A DNA stretch of 64,000 nt. Origin: an uncultured Brevundimonas sp. (lineage in GTDB: Bacteria > Pseudomonadota > Alphaproteobacteria > Caulobacterales > Caulobacteraceae). Below the pieces are notes generated by a model that saw only the letters and a program-made list of their open reading frames with translations, was not told where the DNA came from and searched no databases. Positions 8,865 through 17,145 of this stretch are shown here, piece after piece. A program made the translations under genes and the position numbers. The stretch is from contig NZ_CALMFB010000025.1 of assembly GCF_937863155.1 (NCBI RefSeq), positions 62,001 to 126,000 on the forward strand, in the 5' to 3' direction. Positions within the stretch are counted from its first letter, which is position 1. Each line of letters opens with the position of its first letter.

Positions 8865-9857
8865 TCAGGCGGCCGCGATGCGATCGTGCAGGCCGCGCAG
8901 ACGCGGCTCGGACAGGTGACGGTCCAGCATGGGCTTCACGCTGGCGGCGAAGGCGGCCTTGTCGACGGCGTTGACCTGGACCCCCGCGGCAGTGACGGCG
9001 GCGCGCGCCTCGGCCGAGCGCTGGTCCCAGCCCTGGCGCATCACCTGAACCGAACGGCGGGCCACGTCGCGCACCAGGTCGCGGTCGGCGGGCGTCAGCC
9101 GGTCCAGGCTGGCCTTGGAGATCAGCAGGGCGTCGGGCGAGAAGGAGTGGTCGGTCTCGGACCAGTAGCGGGCCACCTCGAACTGGCGGCTGGACTGATA
9201 GGCGGGCCAGTTGTTCTCGGCCCCATCGATCAGATGGGTCTGCAACGACGAGAACACGGCCCCGAACGTCAGCGGCGTGGGGTTGGCGCCCATGGCGCGC
9301 AGGGTCTCGATGAAGATGTCCGACTGGGGCGCGCGGATCTTCAGCCCGTGCATCTGGCCCGGCTCGGACACCGGATGGCGCACATTGTACAGGCAGCGCG
9401 GCGCGGCGTCGTAATAGGCCAGTCCGACCAGGCCGTGATGCTCGAACACGTTCAGCAGTTCGCTGCCGACCGGGCCGTCGACCACCGCGCGCATGTGCGC
9501 CACGTCGCGGAAAACATAGGGCAGCGACAGGATGCGCGTCTCGGGAAAGGCGTTGTTCAGGGCGGCGGTGGCCACCCGGCAGATGTCGATGGCGCCATAG
9601 CGGGCCAGGCCGATGGAATCGTCCTCATTGCCCAGCTGGCCCGACGGAAACTGGCGCATGCCCAGCCGCCCGCCGGTCAGGCGACCCAGCTCCTCGCCCA
9701 TCCACTGCACGGCCATGACGGTGGGGAAGTCGCCGGGGTGCACGTCCACCGCCTTGAAGGTGACAGAGCCGTCCGACGCGGCCGGGCGTGTGCAGCCCGC
9801 CAACGTCAGGCCGGTCAGCGTCAGGCCGGCCAGGGCCAGGCTTCGACGGGTGGTCAT
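8865..9857 (-). CDS. TRAP substrate-binding lipoprotein (DctP family)
   Basis: A 330-residue extracytoplasmic binding protein. The N-terminus MTTRRSLALA carries twin arginines followed by a lipobox LAGC (Cys22), so it is probably a membrane-anchored lipoprotein. DctP features include FPSGQLGNEDDSI (about 69), the substrate-arginine region GLKIRAPQS (about 174) and FSSLQTHLIDGAENN, where family members close the site. Related binding proteins serve hexuronates and other sugar acids, and the surrounding genes make galacturonate or unsaturated uronates a reasonable guess; the ligand is not proven. A GGGAGGAAGGG ribosome site precedes the ATG. It is second in the operon hydratase-dctP-dctQ-dctM. 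Confidence 0.92.
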   Translation of the reverse strand: MTTRRSLALAGLTLTGLTLAGCTRPAASDGSVTFKAVDVHPGDFPTVMAVQWMGEELGRLTGGRLGMRQFPSGQLGNEDDSIGLARYGAIDICRVATAALNNAFPETRILSLPYVFRDVAHMRAVVDGPVGSELLNVFEHHGLVGLAYYDAAPRCLYNVRHPVSEPGQMHGLKIRAPQSDIFIETLRAMGANPTPLTFGAVFSSLQTHLIDGAENNWPAYQSSRQFEVARYWSETDHSFSPDALLISKASLDRLTPADRDLVRDVARRSVQVMRQGWDQRSAEARAAVTAAGVQVNAVDKAAFAASVKPMLDRHLSEPRLRGLHDRIAAA

Positions 9858-9928
9858 CAGTGTTTCCCTTCCTCCCGGCGGCGGACGCTCTGACGGCGAC
9901 CTGACCGCGCGCCCTTGCGGGCGATGTT

Positions 9929-10747
9929 TCAGTCCAGCGGCCGCGCCTCCACGGCCATACAGTCTATGGCGCCGTCCGGGCCGAAGTCGGCGCGGGCCGA
10001 CTGTCCGGCGCGAATGGCGTGGACGCCGGTGGCGGCGCCCGTCGAAATCAGCTGTCCCGCCTCCAGCCGACGACCGCGCCGCGTCAGCAGGTTCAGCAGG
10101 AAGACCAGGGAGTCCAGCGGCCCGTTGGGAATGGACGCCGCCCCGCCGCGCCCGATCTCGGCCCCGTCGATCTGCATGGCGCAGGTCAGGCCGTCCAGCC
10201 GCGCACGCCAGTCATCGATCGGCTGGCCCAGGATCAGGCCGGCGTTGTTGCCGAAGTCCGAGGCCGTCACCGCCGGCCCATGGTCGTTGATGCCGGCGAA
10301 GGGGCTGCCCGCGATCTCGACCCCGATCCAGCAGCGGGCCACCAGATCGGCGGCGGCCTGGGCGGTCCAGTCGTCGCGGACGGGCGCGTCCTGGCCCAGC
10401 TCCAGCACATACTCCGCCTCGACCGCCGCGAAGCCGCCGTCGATGACGCCGAAGCGGGTGGGGGCGGCGCCGGCCTGCCAGATGTTGCGCGCGAAGATCG
10501 GCCCGGCCAGGCGCCCCGCGCCATAGGTCGTGTCGTGCGGCGGGTTGATGCGGCCCAGCTTCCAGCCCGCGACCCGGTCGGGCCAGGCGGCGATGGCCGC
10601 GTCCTGAATGGCGTACGCGGCGGCCATGTCGGCCGGCGTCGGGCCGGGATAGGCCGTCACCGCGCGGGCGCCGCGCCGGGCGGTCACAAAGACGTCCGCG
10701 ACCGCGACGGCCGTGGGTGCGCCGGTGTCCGGTGCGGGCACGCTCAT
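9929..10747 (-). CDS. FAH/MhpD-family 2-keto acid hydratase-like protein
   Basis: A 272-residue enzyme of the fumarylacetoacetate hydrolase / 2-keto-4-pentenoate hydratase superfamily. It shows the family's metal-site acidic cluster in the AVEAEYVLELG region and GVEIAGSPF, plus KLGRINPP early and ISTGAATGVH near the end. Members hydrate or cleave 2-keto acids. Being first gene of the TRAP operon in a pectin region suggests action on a 2-keto-3-deoxy sugar acid, but I cannot name the substrate. The frame extends upstream to 10876 through arginine-rich, non-conserved sequence; ATG at 10747 (MSVPAPDTG) is preferred. It is divergent from the first pectate lyase gene, with an ACCGGT operator-like site between them. 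Confidence 0.78.
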   Translation of the reverse strand: MSVPAPDTGAPTAVAVADVFVTARRGARAVTAYPGPTPADMAAAYAIQDAAIAAWPDRVAGWKLGRINPPHDTTYGAGRLAGPIFARNIWQAGAAPTRFGVIDGGFAAVEAEYVLELGQDAPVRDDWTAQAAADLVARCWIGVEIAGSPFAGINDHGPAVTASDFGNNAGLILGQPIDDWRARLDGLTCAMQIDGAEIGRGGAASIPNGPLDSLVFLLNLLTRRGRRLEAGQLISTGAATGVHAIRAGQSARADFGPDGAIDCMAVEARPLD

Positions 10748-10855
10748 GCCGATGCGCTCCGTTGCGACGCCGTGCGCCCGGCCGTGGCTGGACCCTGAAT
10801 TCTGACGATTGCGTGTTTCACGCTTCCTCCCGTTGCGGGAGACATTGCGCAGGAA

Positions 10856-10869
10856 GGAAACCGGTGTCA
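10856..10869. promoter_or_regulatory. ACCGGT operator-like site (hydratase/pectate lyase divergent region)
   Basis: The sequence GGAAACCGGTGTCA matches the right half and centre of the palindrome TGACACCGGTGTCA found elsewhere in the cluster; the left half is degenerate. It lies 83 bp before the pectate lyase ATG and 109 bp before the hydratase-TRAP operon start. It is a likely LacI-family operator, by pattern only. Confidence 0.5.
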
Positions 10870-10951
10870 ATTTCATTTGCGTCGAACCCTCGCGTTCGGC
10901 TTCACGCAGAACGTCGCGGCCTTAAGGCGACGGTGCGATAGGAAGGACGCC

Positions 10952-12331
10952 ATGACCCGATTCCGTTTTCCCGCCCTTGCTGCGGGCCTCGCGGCCGTGA
11001 TCGGCCTGATGCTGACGCCCCAGGGACCGGCCCTGGCCCGGCAGGCGACGCCGGCGACGGCCGAGGCGGCGCTGCCGGCCTTCCCCGGCGCCCTGGGCTG
11101 GGCGGCCCAGACGCCCGGCGGGCGGGGCGGGCGCATCATTCGCGTGACCAATCTGGACAGCGAGGGGCCGGGCTCCCTGCGCGCGGCGATCGAGGCCGAG
11201 GGGCCGCGCATTGTGGTGTTCGAGGTCGGGGGTGTGATCGACCTGGGCAAGAAGACGCTGGTGCTGCGCAACCCCTTCATCACCATCGCAGGCCAGACGG
11301 CGCCTTCGCCGGGGATCACCCTGATCCGGGGCGGCATGGACATCCGCGGCCACGACGTGATCGTGCAGCATATCCGCATCCGCCCCGGCTCGGCCGGCGG
11401 CGGCTGGATGAGCGGCTGGGACGAAGACGGCATCGCCACGGTCGGCGCCTATAATGTCATCATCGACCATTGCAGCCTGACCTGGGCCACCGACGAGAAC
11501 CTGTCGGCGTCCGGCCCGCGCTTCACCGGCTCGACGCCCGAGGAATGGCGTCGCGGCACCAGCCACAACATCACCTTTTCGAACAATCTGATCGGCGAAA
11601 GCCTGGCCCACTCGACCCATTCCAAGGGCGAGCATTCCAAGGGGTCGCTGATCCACGACAATGTCGCCGGCCTGCTGATCGTCGGCAATCTGTACGCCCA
11701 CAACTATGAGCGCAGCCCCCTGTTCAAGGGCGGGGTGCACGGGGTGATCGTCAACAACCTGATCTACAATCCCGGCCCGCGCGCCATCCATTACAACCTG
11801 GCGCCCGAGGAATGGGGCGACGTCCCGTTCGAGGTCGGCAAGATGAGCGTGGTCGGCAACGTGCTGCGCGCCGGGCCGTCGACCCCGACCGACCGTCTGG
11901 CCTTCATGATGATCGGCGGGGCGGGCGACGTGGAATACTATGGCCGCGACAACATCGCCGTGGACCAGGTGGGCGAGCCGATCCGCATGTTCGGCCGCTA
12001 CACCACCGCCCCGGCCCGCATCATCGAGACCCGCCGCCCGCCGGTGTGGTGGGACGGCCTGACGCCCATGCCGGCCGAACAGGTGCAGGTGGCGGTGCTG
12101 CGCAACGTCGGCGCCCGGCCGTGGGACCGCGACATGCGCGACGTGCTGCTGATCGCCGAGGTGGCCGAGGGGCGCGGCGAGATCATCGATCACGAAGACC
12201 GGGTCGGCGGTTATCCGGCCGTGACCGAGGCGACGCGCAAGGCCTTCAACCCCGACGACTGGGATCTGCGCTTCATGACGCCTATGCGCGACGAGGTGCT
12301 GGATCGGCCGGCCCAGCGCCGCGGAACCTGA
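10952..12331 (+). CDS. Exported pectate lyase-like protein, PL1 family
   Basis: A 459-residue right-handed beta-helix protein. The signal peptide (LAAGLAAVIGLMLTPQGPALA) is followed by FPGALGWAAQTPGGRGGRI, typical of PL1 pectate lyases. Later come RVTNLDSEGPGSLRAAIE, TIAGQTAPSPG, IIDHCSLTWATDENL, and YERSPLFKGG, where the lyase's R-x-P-x-(R/K) region lies. It should cleave polygalacturonate by beta-elimination outside the cytoplasm, releasing unsaturated oligogalacturonides. It lacks the calcium-binding tail of the second lyase in the cluster. AGGAAGGA lies seven bases before the ATG at 10952; longer upstream starts lack a site. It is followed 62 bp later by the lacI-type gene. Confidence 0.87.
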   Translation: MTRFRFPALAAGLAAVIGLMLTPQGPALARQATPATAEAALPAFPGALGWAAQTPGGRGGRIIRVTNLDSEGPGSLRAAIEAEGPRIVVFEVGGVIDLGKKTLVLRNPFITIAGQTAPSPGITLIRGGMDIRGHDVIVQHIRIRPGSAGGGWMSGWDEDGIATVGAYNVIIDHCSLTWATDENLSASGPRFTGSTPEEWRRGTSHNITFSNNLIGESLAHSTHSKGEHSKGSLIHDNVAGLLIVGNLYAHNYERSPLFKGGVHGVIVNNLIYNPGPRAIHYNLAPEEWGDVPFEVGKMSVVGNVLRAGPSTPTDRLAFMMIGGAGDVEYYGRDNIAVDQVGEPIRMFGRYTTAPARIIETRRPPVWWDGLTPMPAEQVQVAVLRNVGARPWDRDMRDVLLIAEVAEGRGEIIDHEDRVGGYPAVTEATRKAFNPDDWDLRFMTPMRDEVLDRPAQRRGT

Positions 12332-12366
12332 TGGGGGCCTGACAGCCGCCGCAACCGAGGCTAGAT

Positions 12367-12380
12367 TCATCGTTCGATGA
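12367..12380. repeat. Near-palindrome upstream of the LacI-family gene
   Basis: The sequence TCATCGTTCGATGA pairs with itself except at the two central bases and ends 13 bp before the regulator's start codon. It could be an autoregulatory operator or simply a short hairpin in the leader. It differs from the ACCGGT sites. Confidence 0.3.
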
Positions 12381-12393
12381 AAAGGACGACCGC

Positions 12394-13434
12394 TTGAACG
12401 ACCCCCGCCGCCCCGGCAAGCCCGCGACCATCAATGATGTGGCGCGCCTGGCGGGCGTCTCGAAAAAGACCGTCAGCCGGGTCATCAACAACTCGCCCTT
12501 CGTGCGCGAGGAGACCCGCGCCAAGGTCGAGGCGGTGATCGCGGAATCCGGCTTCAGTCCCGACCCTCAGGCGCGGGGCCTGGCCTTCCGGCGGTCGTTC
12601 CTGGTGGGGATGATCTACGACAATCCCAGCCCCAACTATGTGGTGAACATGCAGCAGGGGGTGCTGGACGCCGTGCGCGGCTCGGGCCTGGAGCTGGTGG
12701 TCCACCCCTGCAACCGCGCCGCCGACAGCTTCCTGGCCGATGTCGAAGGCTTTGTGGTGCGGCAAAAGCTGTTCGGCGTGGTCATGCCGCCGTCGGTGTC
12801 GGAGGACGAACGGGTCGTGGCCCTGCTGCGTCAGGCGGACTGTCCCTATGTGCGGATCGCCTCGGTGTCGCTGGACGAACCGGCGCGCATGGTGGTGACG
12901 AACGACAGTCGCGGCGCCGCCGAGGCCGCGCGCCACCTGGCCCAGCTGGGTCACACGCGGGTAGCCTTCATCTCGGGCCCCGACAGCTTCCGCTCGTCAC
13001 ACGAACGGGGCAGGGGGTTTTCCGAAGGTCTGGCGGAATACGGCCTGACGCTTGACCCGGCCTATGTGCGGCGCGGGGCCTATACGTTCGAATCCGGCGC
13101 CGAGGCGGCGGCCGATCTGCTGGCCCTGCCGGACCCGCCCACCGCCATCTTCGCCGGCAATGACGAAATGGCCATCGGGGTGATGAAGGCGGCGCGCGAC
13201 CGGGGCCTGGACGTGCCGTTCGACCTGTCCATCGTCGGCTTCGACGACCTGCCGATGGCGTCGCGCGTTTGGCCAAACCTGACGACCGTGCGCCTGCCGG
13301 TGCGCGACATGGGGCGGATGGCGGCCGAAAAGCTGACGGCCCGCAGCCGGGGCCTGGACCCCGCCGCCCTGGACCAGCCGGAGATCATTCCGTCGCTGGT
13401 GGTCCGGGATTCCGCGGCCCCGCCTCGATCTTGA
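12394..13434 (+). CDS. LacI/GalR-family transcriptional regulator
   Basis: A 346-residue DNA-binding repressor-type protein. The N-terminal helix-turn-helix is unmistakable: ATINDVARLAGVSKKTVSRV followed by the hinge region NNSPFVREETRAKV. The rest is a periplasmic-binding-protein-like sensor domain with LVGMIYDNPSPNYV, AIFAGNDEMAIGVM and SIVGFDDLPMASRVWPNLTT. It probably senses a uronate-derived sugar acid such as 2-keto-3-deoxygluconate and binds the ACCGGT sites in this region (inference from location). The start is TTG at 12394: an AAGGA precedes it, the nearby ATG at 12377 is out of frame, and any later start would cut into the DNA-binding domain. Confidence 0.93.
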   Translation: MNDPRRPGKPATINDVARLAGVSKKTVSRVINNSPFVREETRAKVEAVIAESGFSPDPQARGLAFRRSFLVGMIYDNPSPNYVVNMQQGVLDAVRGSGLELVVHPCNRAADSFLADVEGFVVRQKLFGVVMPPSVSEDERVVALLRQADCPYVRIASVSLDEPARMVVTNDSRGAAEAARHLAQLGHTRVAFISGPDSFRSSHERGRGFSEGLAEYGLTLDPAYVRRGAYTFESGAEAAADLLALPDPPTAIFAGNDEMAIGVMKAARDRGLDVPFDLSIVGFDDLPMASRVWPNLTTVRLPVRDMGRMAAEKLTARSRGLDPAALDQPEIIPSLVVRDSAAPPRS

Positions 13435-13586
13435 GTTTCGCCTGATCACGTAACGGCGATCTGTGGCGCATCGGGGTCTTGCATGATAACCCCGTCCGTG
13501 CGCGGAAGGTCGCCGGCCCACGGCTTGGGCATGGCTTTTCGCCTTCGGACAACGCCCTCAACCCTCTTGATCGAACGGTCCGCGCC

Positions 13587-14447
13587 ATGGCGTCCGTCCC
13601 GCCACCCCGATCGGCGCTTGAAGCCGACACGACCGCAGCCTTTCCCTATTCTATCCCGCCCGGTTTCGACGCCGCCGTGCGCCACTCGATCCGGGGGGCG
13701 CTGGCGATTCTGGACGCGGATCCGGGCTTCTATCGCTGCATGGACGACATACCGACCTATGCGCTGGGGGTGCTGGCGCTTTATCTGCATGCGACGGACC
13801 GGCTGTATCACCGGGGTCTTCAGGAGGCGGCCCGCGACCTGTTCAGCGCCGGGCGCGCCACGGCCGTTCTGGCGCGGATGCAGTCGGCCGGCCTGATCGT
13901 TCCGCGCGATGATTTCCGCAGCGGCCGCCAGCGCCGATATGCGCCCGAACCGGCCATGATCGAGGCCTATCGCACCTGCTATCGGATCGAGTTGGAAAGC
14001 CTGAGCCTGATCGATCCCAGGGTGGGTCGGCTGGTTCAGACCTATGACGACCCGGCGGTGTTCGAGGACATCGTCGGCTTCCTGGCGCGACGGCATCTGG
14101 CGGCGGCGACGCTGGATCAGGAGCTGATCGACCCCCTGGGCGGGATCGGAGCGCACTCGATGGGGCTGATGCTGGCCTATGCCCTGGCAGAGGCGGCGTT
14201 TCAGGCGGGTTTCGACCGTCCCGAGGGCGAGGTGTCGGTCAACATCACCCATCTGGCCCGGCGTCTGGGCGTATCGCGAACCCACGCGCGTCGGCTGTTG
14301 AAGAGGCTGCACGACGCCGGCCTGACGACCGTGGGCGACAAGACGGGCGTGTTGGTTCTGAACCCGGCCTTCGCGGACGGGTTTGCGCTTTATTTTCTGG
14401 GCATGTTCACCACGCTGATGGCGGCGGTCGAACATCGGATTTCCTGA
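13587..14447 (+). CDS. Winged-helix (MarR-like) transcriptional regulator
   Basis: A 286-residue protein with a C-terminal winged-helix DNA-binding region: VNITHLARRLGVSRTHARRL then LKRLHDAGLTTVGDKTGVLVL, about residues 215-255. The N-terminal half is helical, with a first possible winged helix around RATAVLARMQSAGLIVPRDD. The target is unknown. It lies between the LacI gene and the IPTL-CTERM gene, same strand, and might control the latter, which starts 115 bp downstream. The start at 13587 is chosen because upstream sequence looks non-coding; no strong ribosome site is visible, so the N-terminus is uncertain. Confidence 0.65.
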   Translation: MASVPPPRSALEADTTAAFPYSIPPGFDAAVRHSIRGALAILDADPGFYRCMDDIPTYALGVLALYLHATDRLYHRGLQEAARDLFSAGRATAVLARMQSAGLIVPRDDFRSGRQRRYAPEPAMIEAYRTCYRIELESLSLIDPRVGRLVQTYDDPAVFEDIVGFLARRHLAAATLDQELIDPLGGIGAHSMGLMLAYALAEAAFQAGFDRPEGEVSVNITHLARRLGVSRTHARRLLKRLHDAGLTTVGDKTGVLVLNPAFADGFALYFLGMFTTLMAAVEHRIS

Positions 14448-14561
14448 GGCGACACCCGTTCCGCTTCGCAGATCGGTGATCGCGAGCGTCTCAAAAATGT
14501 CCACTATCGAAGGGTTTGCGACGCGATTAAGCTTGATGCGCCGACAAGGTCGGGGGGAAAA

Positions 14562-15584
14562 ATGATCTCGAAATTCTGGTGCAACAGCATGGCCGCCGGC
14601 CTGTTGTCGCTTGTGGCCCTGTGCGGTTCTGCCGGGGTCGCCTCGGCGCAGACCGCGTCGCCCTATTCATCCGTCGTCGGCCAGCCGACCGACCTTATCG
14701 TGCTGGCGCCCGGCGGGGCGGCCTATGTGGCCTCCAACACGGGCCTCTATTATCTGCCCACGCCGGCTGGTGCGCCGGTGCTGATCAGTGGCGCGCGTCA
14801 ATATCGGGAACTGGCGATGCTGCCGGACGGCAGTCTTCTGGGCGGCTCCACTAACGGCGGCGTCTATCGGTACAACGCCGGCTGCACGACCCTGGCCGGC
14901 TGCGGCGAAACCCTGTTCGTGGCGCTGGGAACCGGTGGCGGCGTTTATGGCGTCGCGGTCGATCCGGTCAATTCGTATGTCTTCATCAGCGGCTACGATG
15001 GCGACATCGTGCGCCGGACGGACCTGACCGGCGCGGGCATCACGACGTTCGCGACCGCGGCGGCGGCGGTGAATCTGAACGGACCTTCGGGTCTGGAGGT
15101 CGGGACGGACGGCTTTCTGTATGTTGGCGATTCCGACAATCTGCGGATCGTGCGCTATCCCACCAACTGCGTTGCGCCCTGCGCCAGCGGGACGGTGTTC
15201 GCCAGCGGCGGCGGCATGACCTCGACGCGGGGGCTGGCGCGTTCGCCGACCAGCAACATCATGTTCATTTCCGACGGCGGCGCCCTGGGGTCGGGCAAGG
15301 TTTATACGGTCGGTCCGGCCGGCGGCACGCCGGTCCAGTATTCGGCCCTGGCGGTCAACGGCATCGAGAGCATCTATCTGGATGACGCCACCACCACCCT
15401 TTACGTCTCGGGCGGCGTCGGCAGCGGGTCGCCCAACACCTATGAAATCTCGGTGGCGGCCGCGCCGTCCTTCCTGGTTCCGACGGTGCCGACCCTGACG
15501 GAATGGGCGATGATCCTGCTGGCGTTGCTGCTGGCGGGCGGCGGCGGCTTGATGCTGTGGCGCCGTCAGGGCGAACCGGCCTGA
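14562..15584 (+). CDS. Exported beta-propeller-like protein with IPTL-CTERM anchor
   Basis: A 340-residue surface or envelope protein. It has a signal peptide (AAGLLSLVALCGSAGVASAQ), then repeats resembling a six-bladed NHL/SMP30-type propeller (VYGVAVDPVNSYVFISGYDG, PSGLEVGTDGFLYVGDSDN). Cysteine pairs CTTLAGC and CVAPC may be disulphides. The C-terminus has the motif VPTLTEWAMILLALLLAGGG followed by LMLWRRQGEPA, which is the IPTL-CTERM type of processed sorting signal (tripeptide-like motif, membrane helix, basic tail). The protein is probably held in the inner membrane or transferred to the surface. Its role is unknown and no sorting enzyme is in the window. A GGGGGG tract precedes the ATG. 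Confidence 0.78.
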   Translation: MISKFWCNSMAAGLLSLVALCGSAGVASAQTASPYSSVVGQPTDLIVLAPGGAAYVASNTGLYYLPTPAGAPVLISGARQYRELAMLPDGSLLGGSTNGGVYRYNAGCTTLAGCGETLFVALGTGGGVYGVAVDPVNSYVFISGYDGDIVRRTDLTGAGITTFATAAAAVNLNGPSGLEVGTDGFLYVGDSDNLRIVRYPTNCVAPCASGTVFASGGGMTSTRGLARSPTSNIMFISDGGALGSGKVYTVGPAGGTPVQYSALAVNGIESIYLDDATTTLYVSGGVGSGSPNTYEISVAAAPSFLVPTVPTLTEWAMILLALLLAGGGGLMLWRRQGEPA

Positions 15585-15598
15585 GCCAAGCCGCCCAG

Positions 15599-15628
15599 GC
15601 TGCGGCGGGCCTCATCATCCGCCGCAGC
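15599..15628. terminator. Perfect 10-bp hairpin between convergent genes
   Basis: GCTGCGGCGG at 15599-15608 is the exact inverse of 15619-15628, with a 10-base loop. It sits between the stops of the IPTL-CTERM gene and the isomerase gene. There is no T-run on either side, so it may be a Rho-assisted or bidirectional stop point. Confidence 0.4.
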
Positions 15629-15648
15629 CGAGGGGTCTCAGCGGCGGG

Positions 15649-16287
15649 TCAGCCGACCAGGCCCTTCACATAGTCGCGGATAGCGTCGTCGGTGGCGTTG
15701 GCGAAGAAATATTCGCCGAACCGTTCGCCGGCCACGGCGGCCTTCAGCAGGTCCTGATCGACGGACTTCAGCACCGTCAGCATGTCATGGCAGGTGACGG
15801 ACTTCAGCGCTTTCAGGATGCCGCGATTGCGCGCCATGATCTCGGCCCGCTCCTTGGGATAGCCCAGGCCGCGCTCGCCGTCGAACAGCTTGCGATAGAC
15901 GTCCTGCAGGTTCAGCTCGGCCGCCCAGCCGAAGCCCTTGGCGTAGGGCATGGAGATGGCGTTGCCATCGTTGATCTGGGCGAACAGGAAGGCGTCGGTC
16001 GGGTCGATCACCAGGCCGCAGAACACGCCCGGCATGCTGTTGCAGGCCAGCATGGACCCCATGCCGGTGCCGCAGCCGGTGACCACGAAATCCGCCGCGC
16101 CCGAGTTCAGCAGGACGCCGGTCAGCAGGCCGTTCATGACATAGGTCAGCGACGCCTTATCCTCGGCCGTGTACATGCCGTAGTTGAACACCTGATGGCC
16201 CAGCGGCTCGGCCACCGAGGTCAGGGCCTCGTGGATGATCCCGTTCTTGGCGGCCTGGCTGTTTTCGGTGATGAGGGCGATCTTCAT
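15649..16287 (-). CDS. RpiB/LacAB-fold sugar isomerase, DhuI-like
   Basis: A 212-residue member of the LacA/LacB/RpiB isomerase family. Key sequence: MKIALITENSQAAKNGII at the start, VVTGCGTGMGSMLACNS around Cys72, and GLVIDPTDAFLFAQINDGNA, then SMPYAKGFGWAAEL. This is longer than standard ribose-5-phosphate isomerase B (about 150 residues). It resembles the streptococcal DhuI isomerase, which converts 4-deoxy-L-threo-5-hexosulose uronate (DKI) from unsaturated uronates to 3-deoxy-D-glycero-2,5-hexodiulosonate. The divergent neighbour is a KduD/DhuD-type reductase, the next enzyme in that route. I therefore infer it does the KduI step in the cytoplasm. A simple RpiB or galactose-6-phosphate isomerase role is the alternative. 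Confidence 0.8.
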   Translation of the reverse strand: MKIALITENSQAAKNGIIHEALTSVAEPLGHQVFNYGMYTAEDKASLTYVMNGLLTGVLLNSGAADFVVTGCGTGMGSMLACNSMPGVFCGLVIDPTDAFLFAQINDGNAISMPYAKGFGWAAELNLQDVYRKLFDGERGLGYPKERAEIMARNRGILKALKSVTCHDMLTVLKSVDQDLLKAAVAGERFGEYFFANATDDAIRDYVKGLVG

Positions 16288-16346
16288 GGGGTGTCTCCAG
16301 GCGAAGTCTGCGGGCGAGCGAACGTCCAGGGGTTTGCATAGGCTTA

Positions 16347-16360
16347 TGACACCGGTTACC
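16347..16360. promoter_or_regulatory. ACCGGT operator-like site between isomerase and reductase genes
   Basis: TGACACCGGTTACC, matching the cluster consensus TGACACCGGTGTCA at 11 of 14 positions, with the left half perfect. It lies 59 bp before the isomerase start and 38 bp before the reductase start, so one bound repressor could control both directions. Confidence 0.55.
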
Positions 16361-16398
16361 TATCGAAGCAATTCGCAGCCCGCCTGGACGGTCCCGAC

Positions 16399-17145
16399 AT
16401 GAGCGTTTCCTTTGATCTGACCGGCCGCAGCGCCTTGGTGACCGGCGCCAACACCGGCCTGGGCCAGGCTATCGCCGTGGGTCTGGCCCAGGCGGGGGCC
16501 GACATCGTGGCCGTGGGCCGTTCGGCGCCGACCGAGACCGAGGCCGCCGTCCGCGCCCTGGGTCGGGGCTTCAAGGCCATCGCGGCCGACCTGTCGTCGA
16601 CGGCGCCCATCGCGGATGTGGCGGCCCAGGCCGGGCCGGTGGACATTCTGGTCAACAACGCCGGCATTATCCGCCGCGCCGACAGCCTGGACTTCACCGA
16701 GGAAGACTGGGACGCGGTGATCGACACCAATCTGAAGACCGCCTTCTTCCTGTCCCAGGCCGTGGCCCGCACCTGGGTCGCGGGCGGGTGCGGCGGCAAG
16801 ATCATCAACATCTGCTCGATGCTGTCGTTCCAGGGCGGCATCCGCGTGCCGTCCTATACGGCGTCCAAGAGCGGCCTGGCGGGGATCACGCGCCTTCTGG
16901 CCTGCGAATGGGCGGGGCGAGGGATCAACGTCAACGGCATCGCGCCGGGCTATTTCGCCACCAACAACACCGAGGCCCTGCGCGCCGACGAGACACGCAA
17001 CCGCGACATCCTGGGCCGCATTCCGGCCGGGCGCTGGGGCGATCCGGCGGATCTGGCGGGTGCGGCGGTCTTCCTGGCCAGCGACGCGGCCGCCTATGTG
17101 CACGGGACCATACTGCCGGTCGATGGCGGCTGGCTGGCGCGCTAG
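16399..17145 (+). CDS. kduD: SDR reductase, 2-dehydro-3-deoxy-D-gluconate 5-dehydrogenase (KduD/DhuD type)
   Basis: A 248-residue classical short-chain dehydrogenase. It shows the nucleotide motif TGANTGLG (15-22), VNNAG (85-89) and the catalytic S140, Y153 and K157 (SYTASKSG). The KduD-like opening SFDLTGRSALVTGANTGLGQ and the ending HGTILPVDGGWLAR support the specific assignment. It should reduce 3-deoxy-D-glycero-2,5-hexodiulosonate to 2-keto-3-deoxy-D-gluconate with NAD(P)H in the cytoplasm, feeding KdgK. It is divergent from the DhuI-like isomerase over a 111-bp region holding an ACCGGT site. Its TAG stop interlocks with that of the second pectate lyase through a shared CTAG. Ribosome site is weak. 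Confidence 0.88.
   Translation: MSVSFDLTGRSALVTGANTGLGQAIAVGLAQAGADIVAVGRSAPTETEAAVRALGRGFKAIAADLSSTAPIADVAAQAGPVDILVNNAGIIRRADSLDFTEEDWDAVIDTNLKTAFFLSQAVARTWVAGGCGGKIINICSMLSFQGGIRVPSYTASKSGLAGITRLLACEWAGRGINVNGIAPGYFATNNTEALRADETRNRDILGRIPAGRWGDPADLAGAAVFLASDAAAYVHGTILPVDGGWLAR

Noticed and set aside
15649-16287. Ribose-5-phosphate isomerase B
   Set aside because: Length, conserved context and partner reductase favour a DhuI-type role, though the fold is the same; kept as an alternative in the entry.
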